This document shows positions 48,001-59,869 of a DNA stretch of 64,000 nt, one piece after another. This DNA is from Anaspis maculata (lineage: Eukaryota; Arthropoda; Insecta; Coleoptera; Scraptiidae). Each line of letters begins with the position of its first letter. The first letter of the stretch is position 1. Position numbers and translations under genes: made by a program. The stretch is taken from positions 79,789,635 to 79,853,634 of the forward strand of contig OX421963.1 in the NCBI GenBank assembly GCA_949128115.1, read 5' to 3'. The notes under the pieces were generated by a model, which searched no databases, was not told where the DNA came from, and saw only the letters and a program-made list of their open reading frames with translations.

Positions 48001-49654
48001 ATATGTGGGACACCAAAATTCGAAGTGGTTAACCCCTCGGTCCATTCGTTCTGGAGTTATAGCGAAATTGAAAAAGGCCTACTTCACATGTTCTGACCAG
48101 AAATGATGGTTTTAAATTTTGGTTTCCTGCCTATAAAATTTTTATTCTTTGACCGATTTTGACGAAAATGATACCAACGGAAAGGCAATAGACTAAGTCG
48201 TACACCATTTGAGTCAAAATGGCGTCAGTTCAAAATTTAAGATGGCGGAATTGTTTGAATATACACCTTCTTTTGTTTTCGTTCTTTTTGTTCAAAAACT
48301 ATGGAAACTGTGAAAACAACAACAGAGTCGGATAGAATGGAGTTTCTCTCACAATTCAAGACCATTCCGAGCTTATTCGCTTCATTCGTTCTGGAGTTAT
48401 AGCGAAATTAAAAAAGGCCTTCACATGTTTTGACTAGAAATGATGGATTTAAATTTTGGTTTCCTGCCTCCCAAATTTTTGTTTTTTGGGACCGATTCCA
48501 CAAAAATTGGTGTCAATGGATACCCAATAATTACCTAAATGAGTTTGATGGACAATATCATGGCGATCAAAAGAACCTGATTTTTTTTCAAGGCCTGCGC
48601 ATCTTTACGAAAAGTTAGAAATCACTGGTGGACGCCAGTTAATATTAAGTTCCATTAATAATAATTTAGTATTGTAACAGTATTGTTATGGAAAAGTTAT
48701 CAAACAATTTGTTCGTGCTGTATTTTATGATTTATCCTCTCAACAGATCAAGCGCTGCGTTATCTTCAGGTAAATACGGGAAAACTTGTATTTTTCAGTT
48801 TTGTCCGCCATCTTGGAGTAGATCAGGTTCTTTTGATCGCCATGATATTGCCATCAAAGCTTATCTTAATTAAATATCCATTGACACCAATTTTTGTGGA
48901 ATCGTTCCCGAAAAACCAAAATTTGGGAGGCAGGAAATCAAAATTTAAATCCATCATTTCTGGTCAGAACATGTGAAGAAGGCCTTTTTTAATTTCGCTA
49001 TAACTCCAGAACGAATGGAGCGAATAAGCTCGGAATGGTCTTAAATTGTGAGAAAAACTCCATTCTTTCCGATTATGTTGTTGTTTCCACAGTTTCCATA
49101 GTTTTTGAACAAAAAGAACGAAAACAAAAGAAGGTATATATTCAAACAATTCCGCCATCTTGAATTTCAAACTGACGGCCATTTTGACTTTTGTGGTGTA
49201 CGATCTAGTCTATTAGCTTTCCGTTGGTACCATTCCCGTCAAAATCGGTGGAGGAACGGAAAATTTATAGGCAGGAAACCAAAATTTTGAACCATCATTT
49301 CTGGTCAGAACATGTGTAGTATGCCTTTTCTAATTTCGCTATAACTCCAGAATGAATGGACCGAATAAGCTCGGAATGGTCTTGAATTGTGAGAAAAACT
49401 CCACTCTTTCCGATTATGTTGTTGTTTTTGCAGTTTTCATAACTTTTGAACAAAAAGAACGAAAACAAAAGATGGTGTATATTCAAACATTTCCGCCATC
49501 TTGAATTTTAAAGTGACGACCATTTTGACTTTTGTGGTGTACGACCTAGTCTATTAGCTTTCCGTTGGTACTGTTCCCGTCAAAATCGGCCAGGGAATAA
49601 AATTTTTACAGGCAAAAAAAGTATTCCGGTTTATTATGGCCCACCCGGTAGAGG

Positions 49655-50104
49655 ATGGCATTCTGTAGATACTCTGTTATTCAAAAGAAATCCTGTCGGC
49701 TATTGGTTTGCCTAGTGTAACGGAGCGTTTGTGGAATGTTGTTTCTTTGGAAATCGCCACATTTGTTTCCCATCTTTTTGCCGCTGCTTCAGACTTGGGT
49801 TTGTTTTTTTTACTGCCCTGATTCAACGGGCATATTTATTTATGAACATATTCGGTAGTATCACGGAACCTCTTCACCAAGAATGCGTACGTTGAATGGT
49901 GGGACCCGAATGGAATATGAAAGCAGTGTAAGTGTCCAATGATTGTGGTTGCAATTCTCGTTCCTCGATGATACCGACGATGTCCCTTCACAAGCTCAAC
50001 TGTAAATGTCACTTATCTTGCATTTAAACGAAAATAAGTGTTCACCTTCGGAAACTAATGTAGAAACACTCAATTTTGCAGGAGTGTTTTCCTATTTGCT
50101 CTCA
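49655..50104. other. no gene seen
   Basis: Unique AT-rich sequence between the foldback and repeat R1; nothing recognised. Confidence 0.4.
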
Positions 50105-50655
50105 CTTCTTTTGATTTTACCCGCTCTGATTAGTACCTTGGGCGGCCTTGTCGGCACTCTCACCGGGGGGCCTCATCGAACATAGGCTTCTTGAGAGGTC
50201 CTTGTCCATCCCATCAGGATATCATTAAAGTATACATCTGACTCCAAATTTACCTCTTCGATTCACGTTGGGGTTTCAATTCCAAATAAGACGGCGACAA
50301 AGAGAGGGCCACAGGTTGGCTCGAGTCGTCGCACCTTTGCCTGTACTGTTTACTAATTCTTATTTTGTTTTGTATGTATCTGTGGGGTGTGTGATGGGTA
50401 ACTGCTGAGGAATTTCAGACGAATGCGTTACAGATACTTCTCCCTTCCGATTGCTTACAAAGGGTATGACCAATTTCAACTTCTCCACTTATTTATCTCT
50501 TATTTGTTTCTTGTTTATCTATCTACACCATTATCATTTGTTTCTTGCTGATTTACCTACACAATTACTTATCATTCGTTTCTTGCTGATTCATCCACTT
50601 GTTTACTTCACTCACACTCATTCACACTTGACTTTTGTTCAGATCATTTTGGGAA
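50105..50655 (-). repeat. dispersed repeat R1, copy b
   Basis: Reverse-orientation relative of 35025-35835 (see that entry). On the plus strand it is followed by a peptide QIILGRDFSAIDQ at about 50640-50680, similar to the ILGxDF block of gypsy retropepsins. That suggests R1 is a piece of an LTR retrotransposon, but LTR ends were not identified. Confidence 0.6.
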
Positions 50656-50764
50656 GGGATTTTTCAGCAATCGACCAGGCTATACACATGGGTTTCTTCG
50701 ACGTGTTCTTCCCATGTGTGCCTGTCAGCGAATTCGTCACTTTTCCTTTGCGATTAAATTGACA

Positions 50765-52125
50765 GTTCGACATGTTTCATGATTTCTTGTTTTATTTGTG
50801 AATCTGATTTTGTGTTCATTTTATTGTTGTAAATTCCTGCATTTAAATCTAAATAATTTGTAATGACTTCTCTTGTTTCATTTGTCTTTGTATTTTGTTG
50901 ATCTCATTTTGAGATCCACGAGCTTTCGCTCTACAATGGCCGAAAAATCACCCTATGATCTCCCGAGATATAGCCTCATGATCTTTGAAAATCCCATGTT
51001 GTGATTCAAGGGGAAAGTTTCAGGTCTACCAACACTAAATATTCTTGATGTTTTCTTGGAGTCACTCTATGATTCTTGGTGATATCTTTGGATGATCCAC
51101 AGAGATGTTGCTCAACGAACCATGGAGATGTCGCTTGAGGATCCGAAGAAATTCCTAAGTAAAATTCTCAGGAATATCTCCGACCGATCTGCGAAAATGA
51201 TGCTCTTTGGACTTTGTAGGTAGATAGATATACGGTTCCGCCATCTTCCAAAACGTTGGTCTACAATCCTCGCAGATCTACTCTACCAACTCTGGAAGCT
51301 GTAGGCTGTACATCCCCCAAAAATATTGCTAACGGGAGCGGGCTCCGCGGGATCACGAACTGATTTAGTGACTTACTGTATGAGTCTCGGATATTTGCTC
51401 TACAAACATCGAAAATACTGTCCAATCCTGTCAAAATCAAGCTAGCATCGTGCCATTCGTGCCAACCCAACACATTTTCCCATAGCTTGCTCTAATAAGG
51501 CATTTCCATTGACGTCACAGCAATGTTGCCAACTGTCCAGAATTGCCCGCCAAATTTGAACCAAATAATGTTCGGAGGACAACCGAACTAGGTACAGGGC
51601 GCTTATGGAGTTTCAGTTTCTGCATTTTTATCCTCGGCTACCTTTTTGAGTTTGAGTTTGAAACTTTTGTATCAAGTTCAAAGGAATGTCCTTAATGCGC
51701 CTGTGGAATAAGTTCTCGTAGAAAAGTGTGTTTTTTGTGGAAAAGCAAGCCAAACATATTTGATTACCTGCACAGGGTATTGATGAAAACTCATATTTTC
51801 TGACGAAATTGGGCATAGACTTTGCCAGCAAACTTCACCTGGATGTTGGGGGTTCACATTACCGGCATTGCTGGAGTGATATGCCTTGTGAGGGGCTAGG
51901 TATGTACCTCTTCGGTTTGTGCTTTCCAATCACCCAAATACTTGAGGCTCAGCTTTTACTGCGTATTAAAGAAACAAACAATAGTTTTTGTTCATATTTT
52001 ATATTTTAAAAGTGCAAGAATGACTTCACCTCGGTTGTAGCGTATGGACAGAGGCAAAACATGGAAGTTTAACACGAACAGCTGTTCGGCCACCGAAGAT
52101 GTCTTTGGTCACCGGAGCCCTCCTT
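50765..52125. other. no gene seen
   Basis: Non-coding sequence with no repeat that I could match within the window. GATCTCCGAGA/GATGATCC-like words recur loosely at 50930-51200. Confidence 0.35.
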
Positions 52126-52129
52126 GACA

Positions 52130-53300
52130 GAAATTTTACACCTGATTTAACGATGTTGAATTTTCAACTACAACTTGATTGTGTCAAGATACATTTCTTG
52201 AAAATACAAATATTTATTGTTCTATTGAGGATTCAAGGTTCCAAATTGTGGTCGACGTAGCACTTCCTCAGTCCGTAGATTTTCCCACTTTTAGATTGCC
52301 AAAGGCCACAATTTTTAACACAGGTACTTCCTGAAACTAGAGAGGCTTAGCAACAGATAATTTTGTGCAAACTTCACAACTGTATTACCTACAGCAATTT
52401 AATAACCCATCCCAATCGTTATCGGTACAACCTCCGTGTATTTTTGCAAATGTATTCCTTCTTTCCTATTTCCCATTTCTTGGCGCTTTGGGATACATTC
52501 TGTGATACTTCGTACTTCCACAAGCCCAGCGTTTCGAGAAAACCATGAATTTCTCATTTTTTTCTCGAAAAAAAAAGATTCAACCACTCCAACCCAACTT
52601 TCACGTTCATTGAGCCCTCTACATCTCTAGCCATGCTTTCTCCATTGCTTCCACAAGCCTGGATGTTTGAATTGACCATAATTTCTATTTTCTGCTTCAC
52701 TGTAGTTGTAATATTCGCTGTGATCTAAGCGCATGTGAACCAGATGGGATCGGCTCTGAGCTCGGCTTCAAGTATTTTCAGATGACCAAATCGTACACCT
52801 GACTTGACAATCTTGAATTTTCCGTAAATGGCCTCATCGTGTCAAGACACGTTGCCTAATAAATCCTGGAATTTCTTCTTATAAGCAGGATTTGAGGTAA
52901 AACTGTGGTCAGCTTAGAAACGCCTTGGTCGCTGGATTTTCCCATTTTATTTCGAGATCGCCACAGGTCACAGTTTTTGCCACAGCCATACATACTTTCT
53001 GAAATCAGAAGGGCGCTTAGTAATGGACAATTTGTAAAATCATCTCACATTTATTCTGTATTCCAACAATTCAGTAAGCTTTTTACCTTATCGGCAGGAT
53101 AATAAACTAGCATATTTTCTCCTTCCCAGATGTCTTTGAGTCGCATTTCTTGGCACTTTGCGATACTTCCTGAGATGCTCTTTTCTTCCAGGAATCTAGT
53201 TTTCCGAAAAAGCCACGAATTTCTTTTTTTTTTTGACGAAAATGATTTAAGCACTCCACCAAACTTTCTTGTTTATCGAGCTATTTGGGGCAGCACATCT
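52130..53300 (+). repeat. old tandem duplication, two units
   Basis: 52130-52650 and 52785-53300 are diverged direct copies: ACACCTGATTTAACGATGTT with ACACCTGACTTGACAATCTT, then GATTTTCCCA, CATTTCTTGGC(G/A)CTTTG and a tail GAATTTCT followed by a T-rich stretch and TCGAxxAAA. The period is about 655 bases. No coding signature; origin unknown. Confidence 0.75.
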
Positions 53301-54767
53301 CCAACTAACAGTATTGATCGAAGCGCTAGAGTTTCGTGGACAATTATCACGCACAAACTTGCTTCCTACTGTATCCAAAATCTCAAAAAAGTACTTTTTT
53401 TCAATCATAACAACGCGGGTTGTTCCCGAACACTTTTTTGAGGTTATAAATCCAACTAGGTTGGCAACACTGACGAGCTCGTGACGTCATGTGGAAATGG
53501 CTAATTAAAAATGCTGTGAAACTGATTATAGGTAGAGGTAGACACATTTCACCATAAGCAGCTAGCGCGCCAAGAGCGCGTGGAGACTCCGACAGCCGAT
53601 AAACAACGAACCTCCCGTATGATCACAAATGGTGGATGCGCTGGTCACAAACAAACACAAGCGAGGCTCAATTCGCATTTCTGCATGTGTCAGCGGTACG
53701 ACGTACTTCTACTCATGAGAAACTTCGGTTAGTAAATATGACAAAAAAAAAAGTCGAAAGTGCTGGAAAGAAATCGGAATTATGAAGAAAAATCTCACGT
53801 CTATGTGGAAGCTCCTTCGACGATTCTATAAGGAAATAATGTTTATAACATTATGTTGAAGCTCTGTTACGCCAAAAATTCGAGCGCTCATTTGGTTGTT
53901 GCCTTGGCAACAACAGAATAACAGAGCTCTAACATAAGTTTGTGAACAGCATTTCCTTACATAATACGGCCAATAAACGCGTTCTATTAAGGCTGTATGT
54001 TGTCGGCGTGCAAAGGGGACAGGATATATATGTGGGGTGAAAAAAGCCATCAGGCTATTCGGAAATAGTGCGCGGATGAAACCGATCGAGCGAGGGTTAA
54101 TTTTATTGAAATTAAAATGTTATCGTCGGCACTTTCGGTTTCCGCTCTCCCAAAAAAAGTCGCTTTTATAAAAATCGATCGGCGAGAGTTTATGCCGCAC
54201 GGCCCACGGCCGCAACCGTAGGTAGACTGGCGTTGAAGCGAAATTTCGCGCTTGTTTTTCTTGATGCCAAGAAGTGTGCGTTGTGCGTTTTCCCGAATTT
54301 CTGACAGCCAAAGGAGATTGATCACATACTAATCACATTTTCGCCTTTATTTCATCCCCGACATGTCGGACATGCTGACAAATAATGCGGCAATTTGTGT
54401 TCTACGTGAGAAATGGAATGTTTTCCTTCCACTTTCGGAGATAAGCCCAATTTCATATAAAGTAATCTGCCAACAGCCAAGGGACGTTTTCGCAGCACAA
54501 CTTTCTAGAGACACAGGAATTGCGGTTATTGGAAATAAAACTCTGAAGGCGTCTAGGTACTGATCAGCAGGAATCCATCTAGTGGTACATCTCTCTATGT
54601 ACTGAATCTGCTCTGAATCACATGACTATGCCAGTTCCTGCAAAAACATTCCTGGAATTATACTAACGTAATTCAGTGTTGGAACATCGTTATTCGTTAC
54701 CACCATGTAATGATCCTGTACCTAAACTGGACTGATGCTACCGTACATTGCCATGGATCCAGTAGAA
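53301..54767. other. no gene seen
   Basis: No supportable gene. A weak inverted pair ACAGCATTT.../...AATGTTATA around 53840-53970 includes GAGCTCTGTTATTCTG and complement-like AAGCTCTGTTACGCC. Otherwise nothing recognised. Confidence 0.35.
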
Positions 54768-54769
54768 TA

Positions 54770-57056
54770 GTCCAGATGCTAGTTGCATAAAATGGAATGA
54801 ACCTCGCATTTTTTGATGAGAAGATGATACTTGGTGGAACGTGGAAATGTTTTTTGCATCATACTCTTCCATTCAAGAGAGGTAGCCATCAGCGCCATCC
54901 ATGCCGGCGGCGTATACAGGGTGAAACTGAAATTTTTGTTTGGAAAATTACATTTAAATAACCGAAGCATGTGGAGACGTGTCATTTACCATATACATTA
55001 ACCGTGGGTTCCACAAAACAGATAATACGAGATTAATTGATTTGCGATCTTTGTTTGTCAATTTGTAGCTTACTGATCAATGGAAATGCTGGTTTATCCC
55101 TCAATAATGGAAAGATTATGGATCTGGTGCAGATTTAAGGCATTTTTTGTGAGCAATCACCTAGCATTCAGCAGAAAAAAGTTCAGTTGATCTGCAATCA
55201 GCCTTGATCGCTAATCATCTTTTTTGTGGAACTGACGGTAACTGTTTTATGCTTATGAAGCCACAGCAAACCGTTCTCAATTACCTGGAACCGTCTTTGA
55301 AATGTAGGGGAAAAACAGGAAAAAACAAAAACACTCTTTTTTCCATAAATAAGTGATTCTTAGAGATATTGACACAATACTTCGTATTTCTACAAAAAGT
55401 AATGTGAGAAATGATATGAGCTGGGTAGTCAGTTTTTAAGCCAACTATTTGCAGAAATACGATTGTCAACTTTTTTTCCTCTTGAGCACCATCTTGAATC
55501 TGCCCTGTGAGGTATCGTTGAAAAAGTGATTGGTTATCATAATAATAGTAGCATGTAATCATTGCATCGTAAAAACAACCTCATCATCATAATTTAGTGA
55601 CCTCTTCGGCGGAAAAGAATTGCCGTTCACGTATTTTTTTGCGCTCTTCAAAGCTTTAGTGTTCATGATGGCATTCGCAACATCTGTAATGGTGAAATAT
55701 GTTACGCATTATGAACCTTATGCACTGTGAGGTAGCCTACCAAGTTTCGTCATCATCAATTGAATGGTTTGTTCTTAAAAGCTGTTCGAACAAAATTTGT
55801 TAAATTTTTTTCATGGAAAATACAAAATATTGGATCTCTCACCCTTATTTGATCCCTCGTTGAGAAAAGCCTGAAACCGAAAGTCTCTGAAATTTTCATG
55901 ATAATGGTTCAGTGAGAACTGCTCTTCAATGTGTAGTTGTCAAAAGTTGCATAGTTGCGTTCAGATTCCAGACATAGAGCGACAAAGAAGTTCATGCAGT
56001 AAAAAGACACAAATTTCAATGCAACGGAGAAATTCCGGAAGTGTCTTTTTTAGATAGGCTTCTCGCAATACACAGGTTCTGTAAGACTCTCAATCGTGGG
56101 TGAAAGGCTTAACACATTACTAACTTAAGACTCTAACAGTGTAGGAAGTACACATCGAAAAGCACTTTCCACTGAACCATTATCATAAAAATTTTGGAGA
56201 CTTTCGGTTTCAGGCTCTTCTCAATGAGGGATCAAGTAAGGGTGAGAGACCCAATACTTTTTCATTTTTTATAAAAAAACGACACAAATTTTATTCAAAC
56301 AGCTTTTAAGAACAAACCTCTTGATTGACGATAGTGAAACTTGGTAGGCTACCTCGAAGTACATCAAGGTTCATAATGCGTAACATATTAGCCATTCCAG
56401 ACGTTGCAAATGCCTTCATGGGCACTAAAGCTTTGAAGAGCCAGAAAATACGTCAATGGCAATTCTTACCCGCCGAAGAGGTCACTAAATTATGATGATG
56501 AGGTTGTTTTTACGATGCAATGTGATCATGCTACTATTATTATGATAACCAATCACTTTTTCAACGATACCTCAGAGGGCAGATTCAAGATGGTGCTCAA
56601 GAGGAAAAAAAAGTTGATAATCGTATTTATGGAAATAGTTGGCTTAGAAATTGGCTACCCAGCTCATATCATTTCTAACATTTTTTTCTGTAGAAATACC
56701 AAGTATTGTGTCAATATCTCGAAGAATCACTTATTTATGGGAAAAAAAGTGTTTTTGTTTATTTTTACATTTTTCCCCCGCATTTCAAAGACGGTTCAAG
56801 ATAATCAGGAACAGTTTGCTGCGACTTCATAAGCATAAAATAGTTATTGTACGTGGTGGATTACACATCTCCACATACTTCGGTTAATTAAATATAATTT
56901 TTCAACTTTTTTTCTGTATCACCTTGTATACGCCGTCGGCATGGATGGCGCTGATGGCCACCTTTCTGGATCAAAAGAGTACGATGCAAAGAACAGTTTC
57001 ACGAAGTGGCATTTTCGGATCAAAAAGTGCAAGGTACTTTCAACTAGCATCCGGAC
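54770..57056. mobile_element. 2.3-kb foldback element with GTCCxGATGCTAGTTG ends, TA duplication
   Basis: Starts GTCCAGATGCTAGTTG and ends CAACTAGCATCCGGAC, flanked by TA at 54768-54769 and 57057-57058. The arms pair from the ends to a centre near 56040 (for example ATGATATGAGCTGGGTAGTC with GGCTACCCAGCTCATATCAT). The left arm has about 250 bases (about 55010-55260) with no partner in the right arm. GTATACAGGGTGAAACTG near 54912 and its complement near 56920 look like an internal older terminus, so the element may be compound. Mirror open frames of 93-105 codons are symmetry artefacts. Confidence 0.85.
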
Positions 57057-57059
57057 TAA

Positions 57060-59865
57060 GTGGTCCACAGGTCAGCAGCCACGGTTCCTTTTCCTCTTTG
57101 CTTGCCTCACCCTCGTACCTGCTACAACGTTGCATTGTTTTCTTTCACCAAATCACGATAATGAATAATCATTCAACTGAGTCATAAATTGACAACAAGT
57201 TGGAGCTAAATTGGCAAAGCAGTGACTGTCAAACCATCAAGACTTGCGATGAGTTTTTCGAAATGAAAAAACTTGATGGCTACTTTCGAGGTAAAAAACA
57301 TATTATTGCTAATCGAATCGTTTATTCATTAACTAGTATTATAGTGACAAATATTGATAGGACAAAATTTTTTCATGCAGCCTGTGAACTTCCCATGATT
57401 TTGAGAACTTCTCTTATGTTAACATACCATGGTAACGCATGTCCGGCGTCATCAATTGTTTGGTCTCGTACAGCGATCATTTTAAATGCAGATACATGGT
57501 TACCACTCAAAAATCACATGACATTTTTCAACAAGCAGGCGACCTATACATATATCTACTATATTTTATTCTGAATCTACTCTTTCACTGCATTTCTTCA
57601 CATATACAATCACCTTCCGTAATTCTGCTAGACCTTTTGTCGTGTCTGTACTTTAGTTCTGGTTCCGAGCCTGTCCTTCCCGCAGGTAATTTTGTCTCTC
57701 CAGATAATGTCACACACCATCGGAATGATTGGGGTGGCTCATCATCTAACTAAAACGTTCCACAGCGACTTATCATATCGCATAATTTGCACCCGAACCA
57801 ATAACAATAATTGCATTTTGAATTATACAACCTCGTCACAACTGATGTGCTGTTAAAATAACAATGCACTTGTACACTACACGTTACCGACAGTCGATGT
57901 TCCCGCAGACCGTGACAGATGTTTGCCATTCGGTTAATTATTTGCCGTCGGCAAAATATTGGCTGCGTGGCTGTCGCTTGAAAAGCCTGGAAAGCAAGAT
58001 CGATCGCAAAAGCACCTCTATGTGTGTGTCTGTGTGTTGATTTTTCACGTTTCAACAGTCTCGCTGCAAAAGCAAATAAAATGAGTAAATGCGCAAAATA
58101 AAACACAAAATTCAATCACCATGCAGGAAAAATTCGAATCTTATGCGCTTCATGTCTGGGGTTGCGGAGACTCATTATTAAATTATGCACTAACTGGGTA
58201 AAATAACTACAGGTAGCAAGAGACATGAGTATACCCGCAAGCAAAATGTTACGTTATGGCTTTTAATGCAACTGAAAAGACTATGGACTATGGCTTAGAC
58301 TAGGTTGAAGTATTGTTGGTTCCATAAACAATCTCAAACACGACAAGAAATGTTGCCCACAGCGTGCATAGTTCAGCACGTTAAAGATGCTTATCATGCA
58401 GAAAATTATGCTTTAAAGACGCGGCCACCCTCAGGATGGCCGAATATTTCGTTCTTCCACGTTTTTAGTCAAGATTCTAGATGCTTTAAGTGCCATATGT
58501 ACATAGACTCTAACAGTTACTGTGAAAGTAACGCTAACGATAGTGTGAACCTGTTCATTTCATAATGTGAAGCCGAGAATACATTGAAAGCAGGTTAGCG
58601 CTGAAACCAGAAACCGGCAACCTGCTTTCGTTGTGTTCTGGCCTCACGCATGAAATGTACAGGTCCGGTTGCTGTTACGGCTACGGTCTATGTAAATGAG
58701 TCATCAGAAACATCTACAAATTGCCATGAAAAGTACATTTTACTAAAAGCAAAAATGAAACCTGGCGCAGAGGTAGCTGCGTATTGAAAAGCGCGTCTTT
58801 TCGAGTATAGGTAACGCAATTATCAGACATTCGCACGGTTCATCAGCCACTTTTCTGCGTGTATATTATTCTCCTATGGATATCTTCGCACCGGGAGAAG
58901 CGCGCGGAAACGCGGAATCATTCGATATGTTATTGCATTTTCCGGCACCTCCTCATCCGACGCGCGAGGAAGGAACGCCATGTGCCCATAACTGCGGGCT
59001 AAATCGAATAAAAACTCCGGTGATAAAATTTGCATTTCCTTATTTTATGTTCGGCGTACCTTGGCGCCAAGAATTACGTCCCCGAACTCGATTATTTATC
59101 GCGCGAACGGAGGGAATAATCAGCGATTCTTGAACAGCCCCTCTGTCGAGGAGGTGGCTATTTTAAAGAAAAAAATCGCTATTTTTGAACCCATACACTA
59201 TTGGCCTTATCATGGAGAGACCTGTATGCTGTACCAGAGAGAGCCGCAAGCCAAGTCATTGAGCGAAAGGGTATAGGATAGACAGAACTGGGCACTAGGG
59301 TATTTGCACGTCAGGGTGTGGTGCCATTGCTTGTTACAAAATTACCTACCCTGCGTGTCACAGTCAAAATGCATGAAATGTGTTGTCAATTGGAGGGTAC
59401 GCGATAGGATATATTGATAAAGGGACTTACGTTTGACGTCCGGCGTCGAGGTACAGATGGAGAGATCTCTCGTTGGTGTAGTGTCACGGACGTCTTCACA
59501 TATTGGGATTTACGTAGGTACAATTATGAGGTTTTAGAAACTTAGGGTAACAAACAAAGCTCGCGCAACGCGATCCGCTTTAAGGAAAGATGAGCCAAGT
59601 TAGTCGACGAGAAAAACACACCGTTCGTTCGCGGCGACAATTAGACTTGAACTAACTATGTACAAAAAAATCATCTCTACTTTTTTCTTTTCTTGATATG
59701 AATACTAAACATACCCGCTACCCAAAATTGTAATAATTTTGGATGGAGAGAAAAAATAAAATTAAACTCTGACCAATTATGAATAATAAATGAAGAAGAA
59801 TGAATAATAAAATGCATCTTGTGCAACAAAAGAAAAATACTTTCTTCAACGAAAACTAACAAGAC
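57060..59865. other. no gene seen; one small hairpin at 58586-58629
   Basis: GAAAGCAGGTT (58586-58596) pairs exactly with AACCTGCTTTC (58619-58629). 58860-59130 is CpG-richer. Open frames at 57200-57574 (124 codons) and minus 57750-58115 (121 codons) show no domain and no supporting context. Confidence 0.35.
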
Positions 59866-59869
59866 AAAA

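Larger units (their letters stand above)
46696..48040. mobile_element. 1,345-bp inverted-repeat element with subterminal arrays and one ORF
   Basis: Ends form a 17-base inverted repeat, CCGAGGGGTTAAYCACT, and the flanks are a 6-base duplication TCCATT (46690-46695 and 48041-48046). The mirror arm of the host foldback (about 49350) shows the same site uninterrupted. Inside, GGGACACC lies near each end, then a tandem array near each end (46739-46919 and 47804-48000), and in the middle an ATG-initiated ORF at 47138-47617. Target length and structure do not match the TA-type neighbours. I cannot assign a superfamily; it may be an internally reduced copy of a larger transposon. Confidence 0.8.
46401..49648. 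mobile_element. foldback element with CCGGGTGGGCC ends, TA duplication, interrupted
   Basis: Perfect 28-base ends beginning CCGGGTGGGCCATAATAAAC, flanked by TA at 46399-46400 and 49649-49650. Own sequence is 46401-46695 and 48047-49648; the rest is the insertion listed next plus its duplicated target. Arms pair throughout, in blocks that also repeat within an arm (TTGTTTGAATATACACCTTC occurs at about 46559 and 48250, and in complement at about 49145 and 49480). The centre is near 48700. GATGGCGG and AAATGGC words recur. No transposase. Confidence 0.85.

Noticed and set aside
57750..58115. 121-codon minus-strand ORF with a hydrophobic N-terminus
   Set aside because: Cysteine-rich but without family motifs; no partner exons or second copy seen.
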